NCBI GenBank assembly: GCA_017480485.1
Contig: JAFVAN010000032.1
Span: forward strand, 56,872 to 120,871
Length of the DNA stretch: 64,000 bases
Direction: 5' to 3'
Source of the DNA: Ruminococcus sp.
GTDB lineage: Bacteria; Bacillota_A; Clostridia; Oscillospirales; Ruminococcaceae
Shown here: piece after piece, positions 17,220 to 25,783 of the stretch
Position numbering within the stretch: position 1 is the stretch's first letter
How the letters are laid out: every line of letters begins with the position of its first letter
Program-made: the position numbers and the translations under genes
Notes under the pieces: model-generated
The model's database searches: none
What the model was told of the DNA's origin: nothing
What the model saw: the letters and a program-made list of their open reading frames with translations, nothing else

Positions 17220-17512
17220 TAACCCTGTCGAGCCGACAAAGTGAAAAAGCCAGAACGACTGCGGCACATTGGCCGGAATCCAAGGGGCGGCCTTAGCCCC
17301 TTGGCGGATTCCAAAGGCAGAGCCTTTGGTCGCGGACCCCGCGAAACACGCACCAAACTACCGTTAAAACGCGGCGCCGCAACGACTGATCGGCTCTCTC
17401 CATCAGGAAAGAGCGCAGCGATTTTCCGTGCGGCGGGCGGCAAGGCAGCGGGGTACCTCCGTTGAAACCCCTCCGCCCTATCGGGCACCTCCCCTTTCAG
17501 GGGAGGCAATTT
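17220..17512. repeat. dispersed repeat, family C/B mosaic
   Basis: Starts with CCCTGTCGAGCC-ACAAAGTGAAAAA, passes through TTGGCCGGAATCCAAGGGGC, GTCGCGGACCCCGCGAAACA, CGGCGCCGCAACGA and CATCAGGAAAGAGCGCAGCG, and ends with the palindrome CTCCCCTTTCAGGGGAG. The same order of blocks recurs at 43948, 46640 and 49507. No gene is seen between 17181 and 17764. Confidence 0.78.
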
Positions 17513-17555
17513 GCTCGCTCACACCAAAGTGAGAGCCGAAAAACTTTTCCGGTCT

Positions 17556-17597
17556 CTTGCTTCTAACCTCTAACCTCTCACATCTAACCTCTATTAT
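17556..17597. repeat. tract with 7-nt period (TCTAACC type)
   Basis: Six successive heptads of the form CTTCTAA / CCTCTAA / CCTCTCA / CATCTAA. It lies between the repeat at 17220 and the SGNH-lipoprotein promoter. Each heptad carries TAA or a near variant. Confidence 0.75.
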
Positions 17598-17681
17598 ACC
17601 ATAACCTCCCAGCCTTTTCAAGAGCTTAAACGTTTTCGGTGAAAATATTTGCAGCTTCGGCGGAGAATTCACAAAAAATGC

Positions 17682-17710
17682 TTGAAAACAGCCGCGGGAT
17701 GTAGTATAAT
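17682..17710 (+). promoter_or_regulatory. promoter of the SGNH lipoprotein gene
   Basis: TTGAAA (17682-17687) and TATAAT (17705-17710), 17 bp apart, with TGTAG just before the -10 box. The leader is about 48 nt. Confidence 0.8.
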
Positions 17711-17764
17711 ATTTTTGCAGATTTCTATAAGAACAATTATTCTTTAAGAAAGGAAGATCAGTCA

Positions 17765-19123
17765 ATGAAAAAAATCTTTGCACTCGCGCTGGCTGTCGTG
17801 ATGGCCGCCGCCGCTCTTGCAAGCTGCGGCAGCGAGGATTCGTCCACCGCAGCCACCGGCTCTGCCGACGACACTAAGGCCGCCGACAATACCTCTGCTC
17901 CCGACGACACCTCCGAGGATAACTCCGCCCCCGTGGCCGATGACGGCCTTAAAGCCCCCGTCAGTGACTCCCCTATCGACGTCACCCAGGGCTGCACCGA
18001 AAATATGCTCATCCGCTCGGTACACTTTGAGGGCGATACCACAAGACTTGCCGCCAAGCTCAAGGAGGCTATGGACCCCGACGCCAAGAAGCTTACAAAC
18101 ATCGTCTTCCTCGGCGACTCCATCACCGCCGGAAGCACCGTTTCAAACTCCAAATATGCCTATGTGAACCAGTTTGAAAAATGGTGGAAGGAAAATGTGA
18201 GCGTGCTCTATAAGATCCATAACGAGGGCATCGGCGCAACAGATTCCTATTACGGCGCACACAGAGTCGAGCGCGACGTTTTCTCCGACGAGCCCGATAT
18301 CATCTTTGTTGAGTTCATCAACGACGCAGGCAACGAGGAGTTCTACAAGGAAACTATGGACAGCCTTATCAGAAAGTGCCTCGCTTACGAGAGCAAGCCC
18401 GCAGTCGTTCTGCTGGAAATGTCCCTCGAGGGCGGCGGAAATGCTCAGGATTCCCACGCACCTGTTGGCGAGAAATACGGCGTTCCCGTGCTTTCCTATC
18501 ACGACGCGATCTATCCCGAGGTAGAGGCAGGCAACTTCCTGTTCACCACCTCTAAGAGAAAGCCCGCCGACAAGGACGGCGTTTCCTCCGACGGCACCCA
18601 CCCCAATGACTGGGGCCACACCATGGTCTGCCAGATAATCAGCAATTTCCTTCAGGGCGTCATCGACAACATTGATTCCTATGACACCTCGAACATTCCC
18701 GAGTTCGACCCCGAGAGCGAGTCACTGACAGGCGACCTGTACAGGTACGGCAAGGTGAGCGACTCCACCACCGGCGACGTGACCGTTACCTCCCTTGGCG
18801 ACTTTATGGAGACCTCTACGCCCTACACCTTCCCCAACGGCTGGTCCACTGGCAACGGCGGCACCATCACCTTCGAGATGGAGTTCCGCAACCTGGGAAT
18901 GTGCTACTACAAGACCGTTGACGGCAAGACCGGCATCGCAAACGTCAACATCGACGGCGAGGACGTGGCACAGGTAAACGGCGACTTTACAGGCGGCTGG
19001 GGCAACTACGGCACCAACGTAGAGGTGTACCGCTCCGACGAGACCGCCAAGCATACCGTCACCGTTACGGTAGAGCCCGGCGATCAGGACGACTTTGAAG
19101 TTCTGGCTTGGCTGATATCGTAA
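17765..19123 (+). CDS. SGNH/GDSL-family esterase lipoprotein
   Basis: 452 residues. A signal peptide ends in the lipobox LASC (Cys21); a Thr/Asp/Ala linker follows. The catalytic domain (about 100-305) shows all four SGNH blocks: FLGDSIT with the nucleophile Ser, NEGIGATDS with the Gly, VEFINDAGN with the Asn, and DGTHPNDWGH with the Asp and His. These enzymes deacylate acetylated polysaccharides or other esters outside the cell. A C-terminal beta-rich domain (about 330-452) may be carbohydrate-binding. The enzyme probably helps strip acetyl groups from plant cell-wall glycans, which would suit a rumen or gut degrader; the substrate is inference. Confidence 0.88.
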   Translation: MKKIFALALAVVMAAAALASCGSEDSSTAATGSADDTKAADNTSAPDDTSEDNSAPVADDGLKAPVSDSPIDVTQGCTENMLIRSVHFEGDTTRLAAKLKEAMDPDAKKLTNIVFLGDSITAGSTVSNSKYAYVNQFEKWWKENVSVLYKIHNEGIGATDSYYGAHRVERDVFSDEPDIIFVEFINDAGNEEFYKETMDSLIRKCLAYESKPAVVLLEMSLEGGGNAQDSHAPVGEKYGVPVLSYHDAIYPEVEAGNFLFTTSKRKPADKDGVSSDGTHPNDWGHTMVCQIISNFLQGVIDNIDSYDTSNIPEFDPESESLTGDLYRYGKVSDSTTGDVTVTSLGDFMETSTPYTFPNGWSTGNGGTITFEMEFRNLGMCYYKTVDGKTGIANVNIDGEDVAQVNGDFTGGWGNYGTNVEVYRSDETAKHTVTVTVEPGDQDDFEVLAWLIS

Positions 19124-19146
19124 GAGAACGTTATTAGACAAAAATC

Positions 19147-19177
19147 GGCCTCACTCCGTAGGGAGTGAGGCCTTTTT
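19147..19177. terminator. bidirectional terminator
   Basis: Stem GGCCTCACTCC / GGAGTGAGGCC with a three-base loop and TTTTT on one side, AAAA on the other, between two convergent genes. Confidence 0.9.
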
Positions 19178-19182
19178 GTTTA

Positions 19183-19509
19183 TTAGCTTTGACTGTCGAG
19201 GAGGGCCTGCATCCGCTCCTCGGCTTTTATTTTGTTCACGAAGGTGAGGGAGGAATAGATCGAAAGCAGTCGCTGTTCGGAAGCGCTGAGCGCAGCTGTG
19301 GGAACGTTAAAGCCGAGTATCTGATCGACGCTGACCTTACAAACAGCCGCAGGGTCGATAATATAGTTTATCGGAGCCTTGACCTCTCCTGTCTCATAGC
19401 GGCTTATCTCCTGCTGAGAGATACCGAGCTGCTCGGCGAGCTCGGCCTGTGTCAGCTTGCCCTTCCGCACCTTTGCGATATTCGGATAAAGATAAAGGTG
19501 ATTCTGCAC
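19183..19509 (-). CDS. Xre-family helix-turn-helix regulator
   Basis: 108 residues from a GTG start at 19509, chosen because AAGGGGG lies seven bases upstream; the ATG at 19527 has no ribosome site. LTQAELAEQLGISQQEISRYETG (about 19-41) is a textbook Xre/Cro helix-turn-helix. The C-terminal part (about 70-108) is helical. It is divergent from the SHOCT-domain gene; the shared region at 19510-19703 holds a consensus promoter with TTTGT/ACAAA half-sites, so control of that gene and of itself is plausible. Confidence 0.83.
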   Translation of the reverse strand: MQNHLYLYPNIAKVRKGKLTQAELAEQLGISQQEISRYETGEVKAPINYIIDPAAVCKVSVDQILGFNVPTAALSASEQRLLSIYSSLTFVNKIKAEERMQALLDSQS

Positions 19510-19571
19510 AAAGCCGCCCCCTTCCATATATTACGCTTGCACTGATATTATTATACATCATATTTGTAGTA

Positions 19572-19600
19572 TTGACAAACAACGAAAATGATGTTATAAT
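19572..19600 (+). promoter_or_regulatory. consensus promoter of the SHOCT-domain gene
   Basis: TTGACA (19572-19577) and TATAAT (19595-19600), 17 bp apart: a perfect consensus. An inverted TTTGT ... ACAAA pair overlaps the -35 box and could be a repressor site. Confidence 0.85.
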
Positions 19601-19703
19601 TATTTGTCGATACACCACAAAAGGCGTATTTGTAGGACGGAATTTGGTTTTATATTTCTTTGCGCTTCGGTGGTATGATGGAGTAAATAAAGGAGGTAAC
19701 AAC

Positions 19704-20231
19704 ATGGACGCAGTATACTGGATATTACTGATAGTGTGGGGGCTTGTGTGGGGAGCCTGTGCAAGGCAGTGTGTGCTTGACAAGGGCTATGAGGACGAGG
19801 GCGGAAAATATTTTGCCATAGGCTTCTTCCTCGGGCTGCTCGGCTTCATCCTTGCTTACGCCAAGCCGGATATGAAAAAGCAGTACATGGACCAGCAGTT
19901 CAAGGTGATGATGGAAAATCAGAACCGGATGATGAGCGGCCAGAGCGCGCCGCCCAGACAGGCAGCCGCAGAGGGAGGCTGGCGCTGCACCTGCGGAGAG
20001 ATGAACAAGGACTACGAGGGCTCCTGCCACAACTGCTACAAAACAAGGGCAGAGGTCAAAATGGCCGAAAAAGCGAAAAAAGAGGCCAGAGAAGCCGAAA
20101 AGGCTGCTCCGCCTCAGACCCAGCAGGCCTCTGTCAGCGACCAGCTGCGGGACTTCAAGGCCATGCTCGACGAGGGTCTTATCACCGAAGAAGAATACAA
20201 CGCAAAAAAGAAACAGCTACTTGGGCTCTAA
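19704..20231 (+). CDS. small membrane protein with zinc finger and SHOCT domain
   Basis: 175 residues; the ATG at 19704 follows AAAGGAGGTAACAAC. An N-terminal helix (5-20) and a second one (about 40-54) probably anchor it in the membrane. WRCTCGEMNKDYEGSCHNC resembles a four-Cys RanBP2-type zinc finger. A Lys/Glu/Ala coiled segment follows. The last 28 residues (LRDFKAMLDEGLITEEEYN...) are a SHOCT domain, a short oligomerisation motif found at protein ends. Function unknown. The separate promoter and terminator make it monocistronic. Confidence 0.83.
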   Translation: MDAVYWILLIVWGLVWGACARQCVLDKGYEDEGGKYFAIGFFLGLLGFILAYAKPDMKKQYMDQQFKVMMENQNRMMSGQSAPPRQAAAEGGWRCTCGEMNKDYEGSCHNCYKTRAEVKMAEKAKKEAREAEKAAPPQTQQASVSDQLRDFKAMLDEGLITEEEYNAKKKQLLGL

Positions 20232-20254
20232 ACCTTCTGCTCGAGGACACAACA

Positions 20255-20286
20255 AAAAGCCCGTGGATATTTCCACGGGCTTTTGC
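20255..20286. terminator. bidirectional terminator
   Basis: Stem AAAAGCCCGTGGA / TCCACGGGCTTTT with a four-base loop, between the convergent SHOCT-domain and queT genes. Confidence 0.88.
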
Positions 20287-20366
20287 TCGTTCTTTCTTTC
20301 AAGACACCGATGCTTCAAAGAAAACACGAGATATAACAAGAACAGACTATTGCCTGCCCCCGTTGT

Positions 20367-20873
20367 TTAATTGTAAATGCTGCGGCCCTCGGTGATGATC
20401 TTCATAAAAGCCTTGTTCTTTTCCAGAAGCTTGAAAACTATCACGCCAAGGATGGTAACGCAGACCAGCTCGCCCAGAGCAACATAGGCCGCGTTCACCC
20501 AGAAGGGCAGCCCCAGCACGAGCTTCAGCTCGGCCCCGACTATCAGCGCGTTGCTGACCACCGGGAAAAGGGACGACACCAGCAGGTTGGTCTTCTTTCT
20601 GCAAAGATACATCAGCACCGCGGCGATGACCGTTGCGGCCGTGCCAAAGAGCAGATCGACTGCTCCCAGCGAGCTGAAAATATTTGCAAGGAAGCACCCC
20701 AGCGTCATCGAAACGATGTAATCCTTGTTGTAGAAGCACAGAAGCATGAGCATCTCGGAAACCCGAAACTGTATCTGGCCGTAGGCGAAATTGCTGCACA
20801 TTAACGTAAGTGCGACGTAAAGCGCGGTAACGACACCAACGGTCGTCACCCTTCGGGCGCTAAAGATCTCCAT
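20367..20873 (-). CDS. queT: queuosine-precursor transporter of the QueT family
   Basis: 168 residues with five to six membrane helices. The block FAYGQIQFRVSEMLMLLCFYNKDYI (about 29-53) is characteristic of QueT (formerly DUF988), the substrate-binding S component of an ECF transporter that brings in a queuosine precursor such as preQ1. ECF energising subunits are not in this window, as expected for group II ECF systems. ATG follows AAGGAGGGATCTTT. The minus-strand leader contains a short hairpin and A-rich tail that could be a preQ1-type switch, but I could not fit the consensus. Confidence 0.85.
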   Translation of the reverse strand: MEIFSARRVTTVGVVTALYVALTLMCSNFAYGQIQFRVSEMLMLLCFYNKDYIVSMTLGCFLANIFSSLGAVDLLFGTAATVIAAVLMYLCRKKTNLLVSSLFPVVSNALIVGAELKLVLGLPFWVNAAYVALGELVCVTILGVIVFKLLEKNKAFMKIITEGRSIYN

Positions 20874-20944
20874 AAAGATCCCTCCTTGTTTTTATTAACG
20901 AGTGGTTTCCTGGGCTACACTCTATTATGTTTTATCTTGCCGTT

Positions 20945-21337
20945 TTACTGCGGGCCTTGGGGCGTCTGGGGATAGGTGGGCTGGCCCGAAGGATACATGG
21001 GCTGGCCCGGGAGCATCATGCACAGCTGGTTAGCCAGCTGCTCTGCGTTCTTCCTGTTCTGGCTGGAGGCGCCGAACTCCGTGCCAAGCTTGGGGGCGCT
21101 TACGATGGTAAGTCCCGTTCTGCTGTCCGGGAGCACTCCCAGATACACGGTTATGTTCTCGCCCCATGTCCAGAGGCTCATTCCCTTGGTCAGGTTTATA
21201 ACGCCGTTGGCCGGGTCTGTATTGACCACCGAAAAGCCCGCCGCGGGGGCGCCTTGGAGCACCGCATTGAACACGGTGTTCACATCGCACCCGAACGCCA
21301 GGTCTATCCTGTAGGACTTGTCTCCAAAGAGAGCCAT
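20945..21337 (-). CDS. conserved hypothetical protein downstream of aldolase
   Basis: 130 residues, soluble, no signal peptide. I do not recognise it. The first 95 residues alternate short strands and helices (MALFGDKSYRIDLAFGCDVNTV...); the tail is a Gln/Pro/Tyr-rich extension (PGQPMYPSGQPTYPQTPQGPQ). The ATG is three bases after the aldolase stop codon, so it is co-transcribed and probably translationally coupled. The tail resembles those of small membrane-associated or assembly proteins, but no function can be assigned. Confidence 0.7.
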   Translation of the reverse strand: MALFGDKSYRIDLAFGCDVNTVFNAVLQGAPAAGFSVVNTDPANGVINLTKGMSLWTWGENITVYLGVLPDSRTGLTIVSAPKLGTEFGASSQNRKNAEQLANQLCMMLPGQPMYPSGQPTYPQTPQGPQ

Positions 21338-21340
21338 TTA

Positions 21341-22216
21341 TCAGGCCTTGCCGACAGAGCCGAAGAGCTCCATCTTTTCCTTTACCTTGGCCTTGATGGC
21401 CTCGAAGCCGGGAGCCAGCAGCTTTCTGGGGTCGAAGCCCTTGCCGATCTGGTCCTTGCCTGCCTCAACATAGGCTCTTGTAGCATCTCTGAATACCAGC
21501 TGGCACTCGGTATTTACGTTTATCTTGCTTACGCCGAGGGAGATGGCCTTGGCGATCATATCATCGGGGATGCCTGTGCCGCCGTGGAGAACCAGAGGCA
21601 TATCGCAGCCGTCAGCGACCAGCTGCTTCTTGATGGCGTCAAGAGTCTCAAAGCTGAGGCCCTCCCAGTTGTCGGGATATACGCCGTGGATATTGCCGAT
21701 GCCGGCAGCAAGGAAGTCGATACCCAGCTGAGCGATAGTGGAGCACTCTACGGGGTCAGCGCACTCGCCCTTGCCGATAACGCCGTCCTCTTCGCCGCCG
21801 ATGGCGCCTACCTCAGCCTCGATGGAAAGGCCAAGCTGATGTGCTGCATGAACGAGCTCGGTGGTCTTTGCAACGTTCTCCTCGAAGGGGAGGTGCGAGC
21901 CGTCGAACATGATCGAGGTGAAGCCTGCCTTGATGCACTTGTAGCAGCCCTCATAGGTGCCGTGGTCAAGGTGCAGTGCGATCGGAACGGTGATACCCAG
22001 AGACTTGTCCATAGCCTTTACCATAGCGGTGACTACCTCGAAGCCGCCCATATACTTGCCTGCGCCCTCGGAAACACCGATGATAGCGGGGCTCTGCTGC
22101 TCCTGAGCTGTGAGAAGGATAGCCTTTGTCCACTCAAGATTGTTGGTGTTGAAGTGGCCTACTGCATATCTGCCTTCCTTTGCCTTATCGAGCATATCCT
22201 TAGCTGTAACTAACAT
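21341..22216 (-). CDS. fba: fructose-bisphosphate aldolase, class II
   Basis: 291 residues. The metal-dependent class II aldolase cleaves fructose 1,6-bisphosphate to glyceraldehyde 3-phosphate and dihydroxyacetone phosphate in glycolysis. HLDHGTYEG (82-90) gives the catalytic Asp84 and zinc ligand His85. MFDGSHLPFEEN, EAEVGAIGGEED, LHGGTGIP and INVNTECQ are the further zinc, phosphate and cation loops. Full length. A strong promoter (TTGCAA-17-TATAAT) and AGGAGG site suit a highly expressed housekeeping enzyme; its codon choice is also more biased than that of its neighbours. Confidence 0.93.
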   Translation of the reverse strand: MLVTAKDMLDKAKEGRYAVGHFNTNNLEWTKAILLTAQEQQSPAIIGVSEGAGKYMGGFEVVTAMVKAMDKSLGITVPIALHLDHGTYEGCYKCIKAGFTSIMFDGSHLPFEENVAKTTELVHAAHQLGLSIEAEVGAIGGEEDGVIGKGECADPVECSTIAQLGIDFLAAGIGNIHGVYPDNWEGLSFETLDAIKKQLVADGCDMPLVLHGGTGIPDDMIAKAISLGVSKINVNTECQLVFRDATRAYVEAGKDQIGKGFDPRKLLAPGFEAIKAKVKEKMELFGSVGKA

Positions 22217-22265
22217 ATAAAGACCTCCTAAAAATTATTTAAGATAGCGCTTGTTTAACAAGTTA

Positions 22266-22294
22266 ATTATACTATTTTTGTATGATGATTGCAA
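22266..22294 (-). promoter_or_regulatory. promoter of fba
   Basis: Minus-strand TTGCAA (22294-22289) and TATAAT (22271-22266), 17 bp apart. Expected transcript start near 22259, about 40 nt before the ATG. Confidence 0.83.
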
Positions 22295-22417
22295 CCGACC
22301 CCGCCAAATTTTACTTCTTGGCTTATTTAATTTAACATTTTGTTAAAATAAGTTAGCCTCGGCTTACGGGGATAGGGGTGGGGCGCTGATCGCTGCTGTT
22401 TGGCTCCGGCTTTGGTG

Positions 22418-22466
22418 GCTGCCGGACGGAAAGCGCTCCGCGGGTGGCGTTAGGACTTCTGCTCCT
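22418..22466. repeat. internally deleted copy of the family B element
   Basis: GCCGGACGGAAAGCGCT is joined directly to CCGCGGGTGGCGTTAGG-CTTCTGCTCC. In full copies these blocks are about 200 bp apart, and both contain GCGCT followed by TCGC or CCGC. A deletion between these short direct repeats explains the structure. Confidence 0.6.
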
Positions 22467-22488
22467 CCGTAAGCGGACTGGGCCTCTG

Positions 22489-23037
22489 CTATCTCAGCAA
22501 TTTTGCAGCTTTAAGTATTGCCAGCTGCGTCTTCGCATCGGGCAGCTCATTGTCGTAGACCATCTGCAAGGCCTGCTCAAAGGGCAGCTTGATGACGTCG
22601 ATGAACTCGTCCATGTCCAAATGCTGCTCTCCAAATTTCAAGCCCCGTGCAAGATACATATGGATGATCTCCGTATCATAGGCCACCGTGGGGTAGAGGC
22701 AGCCAAGATATTCAAAGCTCTCGGGCTCGGCGCCGATCTCCTCCTTGAGCTCACGCAGGCCGCACTGGCGGTGGTCCTCGCCGTATTCAAGCTTACCCGC
22801 AGGTATCTCCGTCAGCACCCTGCGGAAGGGGTAGCGGAACTGCTTTACCATGTACACGTTGCCCTCGTCGTCCACGGGCACAACACACACGCCGCCCGGG
22901 TGCTTTATCAGCTCCCTAACGGCCTCCCTGCCGTCCTCAAGCTCCACCTCGTCAACAAAGAGCTTGACCACTATCCCGTCAAACCTCTGCTCGCTGGATA
23001 GGGTCCTTTCCTCCAGATGCTCCGCTGTCTGATGCAT
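22489..23037 (-). CDS. Nudix hydrolase, ADP-ribose pyrophosphatase type
   Basis: 182 residues from the ATG at 23037, which has AAGGGAG nine bases upstream; a TTG further up at 23055 lies before that site. The Nudix box runs from Gly81 to Gly102: G-x5-E87-x7-R95-E96-L-K-E99-E100-x-G. The upstream PAGKLE and the downstream YPTVAYDTEIIHMYLA resemble NudF-type ADP-ribose pyrophosphatases, which cleave ADP-ribose to AMP and ribose 5-phosphate. It follows the YfhO gene at 23079 by 41 bp in the same direction, probably in one transcript. Confidence 0.87.
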   Translation of the reverse strand: MHQTAEHLEERTLSSEQRFDGIVVKLFVDEVELEDGREAVRELIKHPGGVCVVPVDDEGNVYMVKQFRYPFRRVLTEIPAGKLEYGEDHRQCGLRELKEEIGAEPESFEYLGCLYPTVAYDTEIIHMYLARGLKFGEQHLDMDEFIDVIKLPFEQALQMVYDNELPDAKTQLAILKAAKLLR

Positions 23038-23055
23038 ATTAAAAGCTCCCTTCAA

Positions 23056-23084
23056 AAATCATTATCAACTATCAATTATCATTT
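23056..23084. repeat. short 7-nt-period tract (TTATCAA type)
   Basis: Heptads ATTATCA / ACTATCA / ATTATCA in the gap between yfhO and the Nudix gene. On the coding (minus) strand they give TGATAAT units, putting TGA and TAA/TAG in every frame just after the yfhO stop. Confidence 0.7.
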
Positions 23085-25493
23085 CTGCGCCCTGCGCTTT
23101 TTCAGCTTGTCAAGGTCGATATAGGCGTAGCCCACATAGCCCGCAAAGAGCAGCACGCCCGCAAGAGAGATGGCTCTGCCCGCCGCAAGGCCGGGGGTCT
23201 TGTAGTGGAAGCTGATGGTGCTGTCGCCCGCAGGCACCCGCACCGCCATAAAGCCGTAGTCCACACACTCAACGTCCACGGCCTCGCCGTTGACCTCGGC
23301 GGTCCAGCCGCTCTCGTAGGGCACGGAGAAGAACACCAGCATATCCTTTTCAAGCTTTATCTTGGCGTCGAAGCCGTAGCTGTCCTCCTTGAAGTAATAG
23401 CAGGAGTGGGCGCGCTTTTCCTCGCAGGCGCTGTCGTAGAGCTGCTTTGTTAGCTCCTGAGAGGTGTAGCTGCCCTTGCTTACGATGTCGTGATATTTCT
23501 TCGCCTGTTCCTCGTCCAGCACCAGCGCCTGCATAAGCAGGATGGTCTTGCCCACCTCGGAGGCATTCTTGATGTCTTTGTCGGTGACGAACTCATCGAA
23601 GGCAAAGCCCATCGGCACGAAGTTCTTGTTCTCAAAAATATTAAAGCCGTTCTGCATATCCACCCACTCGAAGTCGGACATATTTGTGATGGTCTTGTTG
23701 TGGGTTATCTTGGCCTTGCCCGCCAGCTGGTCGTCGTTGAGCTCACTGAAATAATACTTAACGGAGAACAGGCCCCGCAAGGGGTAAAGGTTGGTTTCCA
23801 TTCGGGAGGCCACGTCGCGGGTCTGGCCGATCTCCTTGTAGAAGGTCATCAGCGACACGGGCACTACGCTCTGGAAGGCACGCATGGACTTGAGGCCCCA
23901 GTACATACACCAGTTGTCCACGTTCTTCGAGGTGTCGATGCGGTAGAAGGTGTTTTCCATCCCCGACATATCCCCGTCCAGCTTTGCCATGTCAAGGTTC
24001 TCGGAGCCGTTGATGCAGCGGTCGATGTAGTCGGGGTTCAGGTCGCCCTGCACAACGCCGTAGATCACCGACGAGGCCATGCAGATGACGCAGGCGGCTG
24101 TGGTCATGACGCAGAGCAGCCTCTTGCCTGCCTCTCTGTCCCATGCGATCTTATATACCGCAAAGAAGAGCATAACGTACATCACGGCGGTGACGAGGCC
24201 CTGAACGTAATAAAGCTCGGGGTACTGGGGCACAAGGCCGTAGAGGGTCTTGCCGTCCTGCTGCTTTGGCAGCAGACCTATGCCCACGAAGATGGCCGCG
24301 GCGGCGGCCGTTGGGATGAAGCCCTCTCTGAGCACCCTCGGGTCCTCGTCGATGACCTGTGCGGTCATGAGGCACATGATAAGGATGGGCATATAGAACC
24401 AGCGGGTGTAGTAGCTGCTGTTAAACATTATAAAGGCGGAATTGAGCACAGGCACGCAGGCCATAACTGTGCAGATGATCATCATCTTGTTCTGCCACTG
24501 CTTTTTGCGGGTCCTCATAAAGGCGATGACACCGCACATGGAGAACATTGGCAGATAGCCCGCCAGCGAGGCCCAGCGGCCCTTGTCGGCATCGAAGATA
24601 TTGACTCTTGCGGGCATATCCGAGAGCATGAAGAAGGCCTGAAAGATGCGGGGGATGCGGACGTTCTCGGCATATACCACCATATCGAGGCCGTAGAGAT
24701 ACCGCGCAACGCGGGGGTTCGAGATGGTATCCAGCACCGCAGGCAGCAGCATGGCGCAGGCCAGCATCCCTCCCAGCACGCACTCGATGGCAAGGCGGCC
24801 GAAGATCTTGAAGTCCATTTTGAATTCCTTATCCGTGCAGCGGATAAAGAAATAGATCAGCATGAAGACGAACTCGCAGACCAGGAAGAAGTAGCTTATG
24901 ACACCCAGCAGGCCGATCATCAGGGCCATGGGGCCCTTCTTGTTATCCTGAGTCACCAGCTCGAAGCTTAAAAGCAGCAGGGGGAAGAAGGCCGTTACAT
25001 CGTGGAAGTGGTTGAAGAACACGTTATAGGTCTGGAAGCCCGAGAAGGCATAGAGCAGGCCGCAGACAAAGGCGGCCTCGGGGCTCTTGACGAACCTGCG
25101 GGCATAGGCATAGGCGGTGATGGCGGCGGTGGCGGTCTTCAGGGCCAGCAGCCAAGGCATAAGGTAGGCCACGGCCTTCAGGGGGAAGATGGTCGAGAGC
25201 CAGAAGAAGGGGCTGCCCAGCAGGTAGAAGGAATAGGAGCTTATGAAATTTGCTCCCAGATCGGTACCCCAGTCCCAGCCCAGGGAGCCGCTGCGCACGG
25301 CCTCGTTGGCATGGTAATAGAACATCATCTGCTGAGAATTGAAGTCGCCATAATAGAGGAAGATGCCCTTATTATAGATCATTGAGGGGAGGAAGCCCAC
25401 CATCATGCCAAAAAAGGCGATGGCAAAGAGCTTTCCGTAGAGCTCTCCCCTTGGCAGGGAGATGCGTTTTAAAAAGCCTGGTTTTTCTATCAT
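23079..25493 (-). CDS. YfhO-family multi-spanning membrane protein (second copy)
   Basis: 804 residues from the ATG at 25493, chosen for GAGGA seven bases upstream; the upstream in-frame ATGs lie around the promoter. The same blocks as in the protein at 12662 recur: IFLYYGDFNSQQMMFYYHANEAVRSGSLGWDW and YSFYLLGSPFFWLS, then about twelve helices and an extracellular C-terminal region with a final helix (about 770-790). It is probably a GT-C fold transferase acting on a cell-envelope polymer from a lipid-linked sugar. The two paralogues are diverged, so they probably act on different substrates. Confidence 0.86.
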   Translation of the reverse strand: MIEKPGFLKRISLPRGELYGKLFAIAFFGMMVGFLPSMIYNKGIFLYYGDFNSQQMMFYYHANEAVRSGSLGWDWGTDLGANFISSYSFYLLGSPFFWLSTIFPLKAVAYLMPWLLALKTATAAITAYAYARRFVKSPEAAFVCGLLYAFSGFQTYNVFFNHFHDVTAFFPLLLLSFELVTQDNKKGPMALMIGLLGVISYFFLVCEFVFMLIYFFIRCTDKEFKMDFKIFGRLAIECVLGGMLACAMLLPAVLDTISNPRVARYLYGLDMVVYAENVRIPRIFQAFFMLSDMPARVNIFDADKGRWASLAGYLPMFSMCGVIAFMRTRKKQWQNKMMIICTVMACVPVLNSAFIMFNSSYYTRWFYMPILIMCLMTAQVIDEDPRVLREGFIPTAAAAAIFVGIGLLPKQQDGKTLYGLVPQYPELYYVQGLVTAVMYVMLFFAVYKIAWDREAGKRLLCVMTTAACVICMASSVIYGVVQGDLNPDYIDRCINGSENLDMAKLDGDMSGMENTFYRIDTSKNVDNWCMYWGLKSMRAFQSVVPVSLMTFYKEIGQTRDVASRMETNLYPLRGLFSVKYYFSELNDDQLAGKAKITHNKTITNMSDFEWVDMQNGFNIFENKNFVPMGFAFDEFVTDKDIKNASEVGKTILLMQALVLDEEQAKKYHDIVSKGSYTSQELTKQLYDSACEEKRAHSCYYFKEDSYGFDAKIKLEKDMLVFFSVPYESGWTAEVNGEAVDVECVDYGFMAVRVPAGDSTISFHYKTPGLAAGRAISLAGVLLFAGYVGYAYIDLDKLKKRRAQK

Positions 25494-25546
25494 GATAAAG
25501 TCCTCATCGTGAAATGATTTTTGCAGCCAAGACTGCACCACCTTAT

Positions 25547-25575
25547 ATTGTATCATATTGTTCAAAAAAAGTAAA
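25547..25575 (-). promoter_or_regulatory. promoter of the second yfhO gene
   Basis: Minus-strand TTTACT (25575-25570) and TACAAT (25552-25547), 17 bp apart. Confidence 0.65.
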
Positions 25576-25656
25576 GGCTTTTACTTAATGTTTCACTGAA
25601 ATCAATTTTCATGCTTGCTTATGCAATTTTGCTGCAGAGCGGCAAAATTGCGGGTG

Positions 25657-25705
25657 CCGAAAGAGGGTATTCCCCCGCCGCTGGCGGGGAATACCCTCTT
25701 TCGGC
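25657..25705. terminator. long palindromic hairpin
   Basis: A 19-bp stem CCGAAAGAGGGTATTCCCC with its complement around a nine-base loop. It closely resembles the terminator at 11797. It sits between the divergent yfhO promoter and the next terminator, so its own role is unclear. Confidence 0.6.
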
Positions 25706-25728
25706 CTAATAAATACTTCGGGCAGAGC

Positions 25729-25766
25729 AAAGCCCCGAGGCGGTCGCGGGCCGCTTCGGGGCTTTT
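25729..25766 (-). terminator. terminator of the membrane-protein gene at 25784
   Basis: Stem AAAGCCCCGAGGCGG / CCGCTTCGGGGCTTTT with a short loop, 18 bp beyond the stop codon. Confidence 0.7.
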
Positions 25767-25783
25767 GTGTATTTCGGTCTGTC

